A stretch of DNA of 8,623 bases from Candidatus Fermentibacteraceae bacterium (GTDB taxonomy: Bacteria; Fermentibacterota; Fermentibacteria; Fermentibacterales; JCC-6), in the NCBI GenBank assembly GCA_030596465.1, contig JAUVJW010000058.1:1-8623 (forward strand), given 5' to 3'. The notes beneath the pieces were generated by a model that was given only the letters and a program-made list of their open reading frames with translations, was not told the DNA's origin and ran no database searches. Positions 7,635-8,623 of the stretch are shown here, piece after piece (the first letter of the stretch is position 1; each line of letters opens with the position of its first letter). The translations under genes were made by a program, and so were the position numbers.

Positions 7635-8045
7635 CTACCAGTCCCTCTTGAGTTCGGCATCGAGCTTCTTCCGGCAGTCCGGACATATACCGTGAGTGAA
7701 TTCCACCTCTGATCTGTCGCGAATGTATGTTTCCATCTGATGCCAGTGATCGTTTTTATCTCTTATTCTTTTGCATGAGGCGCAGATGGGCAGCAATCCC
7801 TCAAGGATCTTTACTCTTTGAAGAAGTCTTTTTGTGTAGCCGATAATCGCCATGCCAACAACAGTGATGATTATGCTTTCAGAGAGGGATTCCCTCCAGT
7901 TCAGAGGCGTTGGCTCAGCTCCAAGAAGCACATGAGGTATATCAATTACCTCATTAAGCCAGATGAGCGCGATAACACACAGAAACGCCCCCACCTCACA
8001 GGCAATCAACCTTCTCCTGAAACTGCGTCCCCCCAGCCACTTCAT
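7635..8045 (-). CDS. Two-helix membrane protein with C-terminal four-cysteine signalling-type module
   Basis: The product is 136 residues. A basic N-terminus (RSFRRR) leads into a membrane helix at about 13-31, a short loop, and a second helix at about 56-70, followed by KRLLQR. The positive-inside rule puts both ends in the cytoplasm. From about 79 the sequence is VKILEGLLPICASCKRIRD, then WHQMETYI, then EVEFTHGICPDC. I recognise this as the module often found at the very C-terminus of PAS, GAF, histidine kinase and response regulator proteins. The four cysteines (C88, C91, C121, C124) are spaced as two CxxC pairs and probably bind a metal; that is inference. No catalytic, PAS or kinase domain is present, so a small receptor or scaffold for a signalling partner is plausible but unproven. 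An in-frame TAA just upstream fixes ATG 8045 as the start. AGGAGGTG lies 11 nt away, a long spacing. Its stop is 12 bp from that of tyrS. Confidence 0.85.
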   Translation of the reverse strand: MKWLGGRSFRRRLIACEVGAFLCVIALIWLNEVIDIPHVLLGAEPTPLNWRESLSESIIITVVGMAIIGYTKRLLQRVKILEGLLPICASCKRIRDKNDHWHQMETYIRDRSEVEFTHGICPDCRKKLDAELKRDW

Positions 8046-8056
8046 TTGTTAAACCA

Positions 8057-8064
8057 CACCTCCT
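8057..8064 (-). promoter_or_regulatory. Strong Shine-Dalgarno of the cysteine-module gene, unusually far from its ATG
   Basis: AGGAGGTG on the minus strand is an eight-base match to the 16S rRNA tail, with 11 nt before ATG 8045. A closer GTG is out of frame and soon hits a stop, so the ATG stands. The long spacing may moderate translation. Confidence 0.6.
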
Positions 8065-8069
8065 GTTTG

Positions 8070-8098
8070 ATAATGCCGATGTTACACCGCTGTGTCAA
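8070..8098 (-). promoter_or_regulatory. Candidate sigma70 promoter of the cysteine-module gene
   Basis: On the minus strand a perfect TTGACA (8098-8093) is followed by 17 bp and CATTAT (8075-8070), which matches 4 of 6 positions of TATAAT. The weakness is geometry: transcription would start near 8063, inside or at the edge of the AGGAGGTG ribosome site, giving a leader of only about 18 nt. Either the start lies a few bases upstream of that, or the gene is read through from the kinase gene. Confidence 0.42.
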
Positions 8099-8099
8099 C
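8081..8099. repeat. Inverted repeat overlapping the candidate promoter (possible operator)
   Basis: GTTACAC (8081-8087), a 4-base spacer CGCT, then GTGTCAAC (8092-8099). The arms pair over 7 bases with one bulged C. The dyad covers the -35 box and part of the spacer of the candidate promoter, the usual place for a repressor site. A chance repeat cannot be excluded from one copy. Confidence 0.35.
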
Positions 8100-8207
8100 C
8101 GCAGCAGGGTCGTTGGGCCACTTGGCAAATAACTTTCGTATACTTTTGCGCAACAGGATGTTAGCAATTATCAATATATACTGTTTGTGTGTATTTATCT
8201 GAATTAA
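8100..8207. other. Non-coding stretch after the kinase gene
   Basis: This is the 3' flank of the kinase gene. I see no credible reading frame and no GC-rich hairpin with a T run, so no recognisable intrinsic terminator. It is AT-rich towards 8160-8207. It contains an 8-bp palindrome TTGCGCAA (8146-8153) and an imperfect TA-rich dyad near 8172-8183. None of these is strong enough to name. Confidence 0.4.
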
Positions 8208-8623
8208 TTATCTGGCTCTTCTCCATGCATTTTCAGCTGGCTCTTCTATACGGCTCCAGACTTCTTCGGGCGAGCCGTCTCCATCAATAACAGTCATTTT
8301 GCCCTGCTTCCTGTAGTAATCCACCACAGGCAGGCAGATCTTCTCGTGCTGCTCCAGCCGGTGAACAATGGTTGAGGTCTCCATGTCGTAATTCATTCGC
8401 CGTTCGGTTTTACCCCGGGCATCCAGCCGCTTGATAAGCTCAAGTGTGGGACACTGGATATCCAGTGTAAAGGAGACCGAGGAGTTGATCTTACGCAGCA
8501 GTCCATCAAGGATATAGGCCTGAACAAGGGTACGCGGGAAACCTTTAAAAATAAATCCGCTGGCCTCGGGATTTCGTCTGATGTGTTTCTCGATCAGCTT
8601 GATCACAATTTCGTCAGGCACCA
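8208..8623 (-). CDS. Divergent adenylate-kinase-like nucleoside monophosphate kinase (partial, 5' end beyond right edge)
   Basis: The frame runs from the right edge to TAA at 8210-8208. The visible part, 137 residues plus two bases of a probable Leu codon, starts at VPDEIVIKLI, the interior (L)VPDE motif of adenylate kinases, so the GTG at 8621 is not the true start. The P-loop half is outside the window. FKGFPRTLVQA at about residues 25-35 is the NMP-binding motif. ELIKRLDARGKTERR starts a short LID without the inserted zinc or beta domain. HRLEQHEK, PVVDYY and VIDGDGSPEEVWSRI give the C-terminal part. The family normally transfers phosphate between ATP and AMP. Catalytic arginines (FPR, KRLDAR, ERR, HRL) are kept. 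The Asp usual in LDGFPRT is Lys here, the LID DD pair is replaced by MNYD, and the T of the T-x-P motif is Cys. It could be a diverged paralogue rather than the main Adk, hence no symbol. Confidence 0.82.
   Translation of the reverse strand, partial: VPDEIVIKLIEKHIRRNPEASGFIFKGFPRTLVQAYILDGLLRKINSSVSFTLDIQCPTLELIKRLDARGKTERRMNYDMETSTIVHRLEQHEKICLPVVDYYRKQGKMTVIDGDGSPEEVWSRIEEPAENAWRRAR

Noticed and set aside
7818..8132. 104-aa plus-strand open frame crossing the 7635-8045 gene and its upstream region
   Set aside because: It is antisense to the two membrane helices, has no ribosome site I can see, and no recognisable motif.
8120..8151. GCAAA...TTTGC inverted arms as a terminator of the kinase gene
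   Set aside because: Only 5 A/T-rich pairs with a long loop and no T run on either strand; too weak to call.

Overview
The window carries seven protein-coding genes and almost no spare DNA. Five genes are complete. One is cut at the left edge (a SurA/PrsA-like lipoprotein, 3' end missing) and one at the right edge (an adenylate-kinase-like protein, 5' end missing). I saw no rRNA, tRNA, CRISPR array, insertion sequence or prophage, and no gene-free stretch longer than about 165 bases. The content suggests a diderm bacterium: a lipoprotein built like a periplasmic chaperone sits beside a membrane-anchored M23 peptidase of the MepM/Csd3 type. Base composition is near balanced by eye. The kinase's short LID and the gene mix would fit an FCB-group or related candidate-phylum bacterium, but that placement is tentative.

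Left block (1-6291, minus strand): a compact set read in the order upp (uracil phosphoribosyltransferase), M23 cell-wall peptidase, mfd (transcription-repair coupling factor), SurA/PrsA-like lipoprotein. Gaps are 19 nt, a 4-nt GTGA overlap, and 19 nt, so one operon is likely. It combines pyrimidine salvage, peptidoglycan cleavage, rescue of stalled RNA polymerase and envelope protein handling. mfd followed by a SurA/PpiC-type gene is, to my knowledge, a recurrent pairing in diderm bacteria.

Centre (6292-7622): a 92-bp divergent intergenic region holds a clear sigma70-type promoter (TTGACA, 17 bp, TAAACT) for tyrS, which runs on the plus strand. TyrS has the expected HLGH, KMSKS and S4 features.

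Right block (7623-8623): tyrS meets, tail to tail with only 12 bp between stops, a small two-helix membrane protein. Its C-terminus is a four-cysteine module usually found at the end of PAS/GAF/response-regulator signalling proteins. Upstream of it is a 162-bp non-coding stretch with a candidate promoter and an overlapping dyad, then the 3' part of an adenylate-kinase-like gene that has lost conserved acidic residues.

Most of the window is housekeeping. I do not see strong evidence for a wholly new multi-gene system. The best leads are the stand-alone membrane-anchored cysteine module, the divergent kinase, and the parvulin-like lipoprotein that lacks its histidines.
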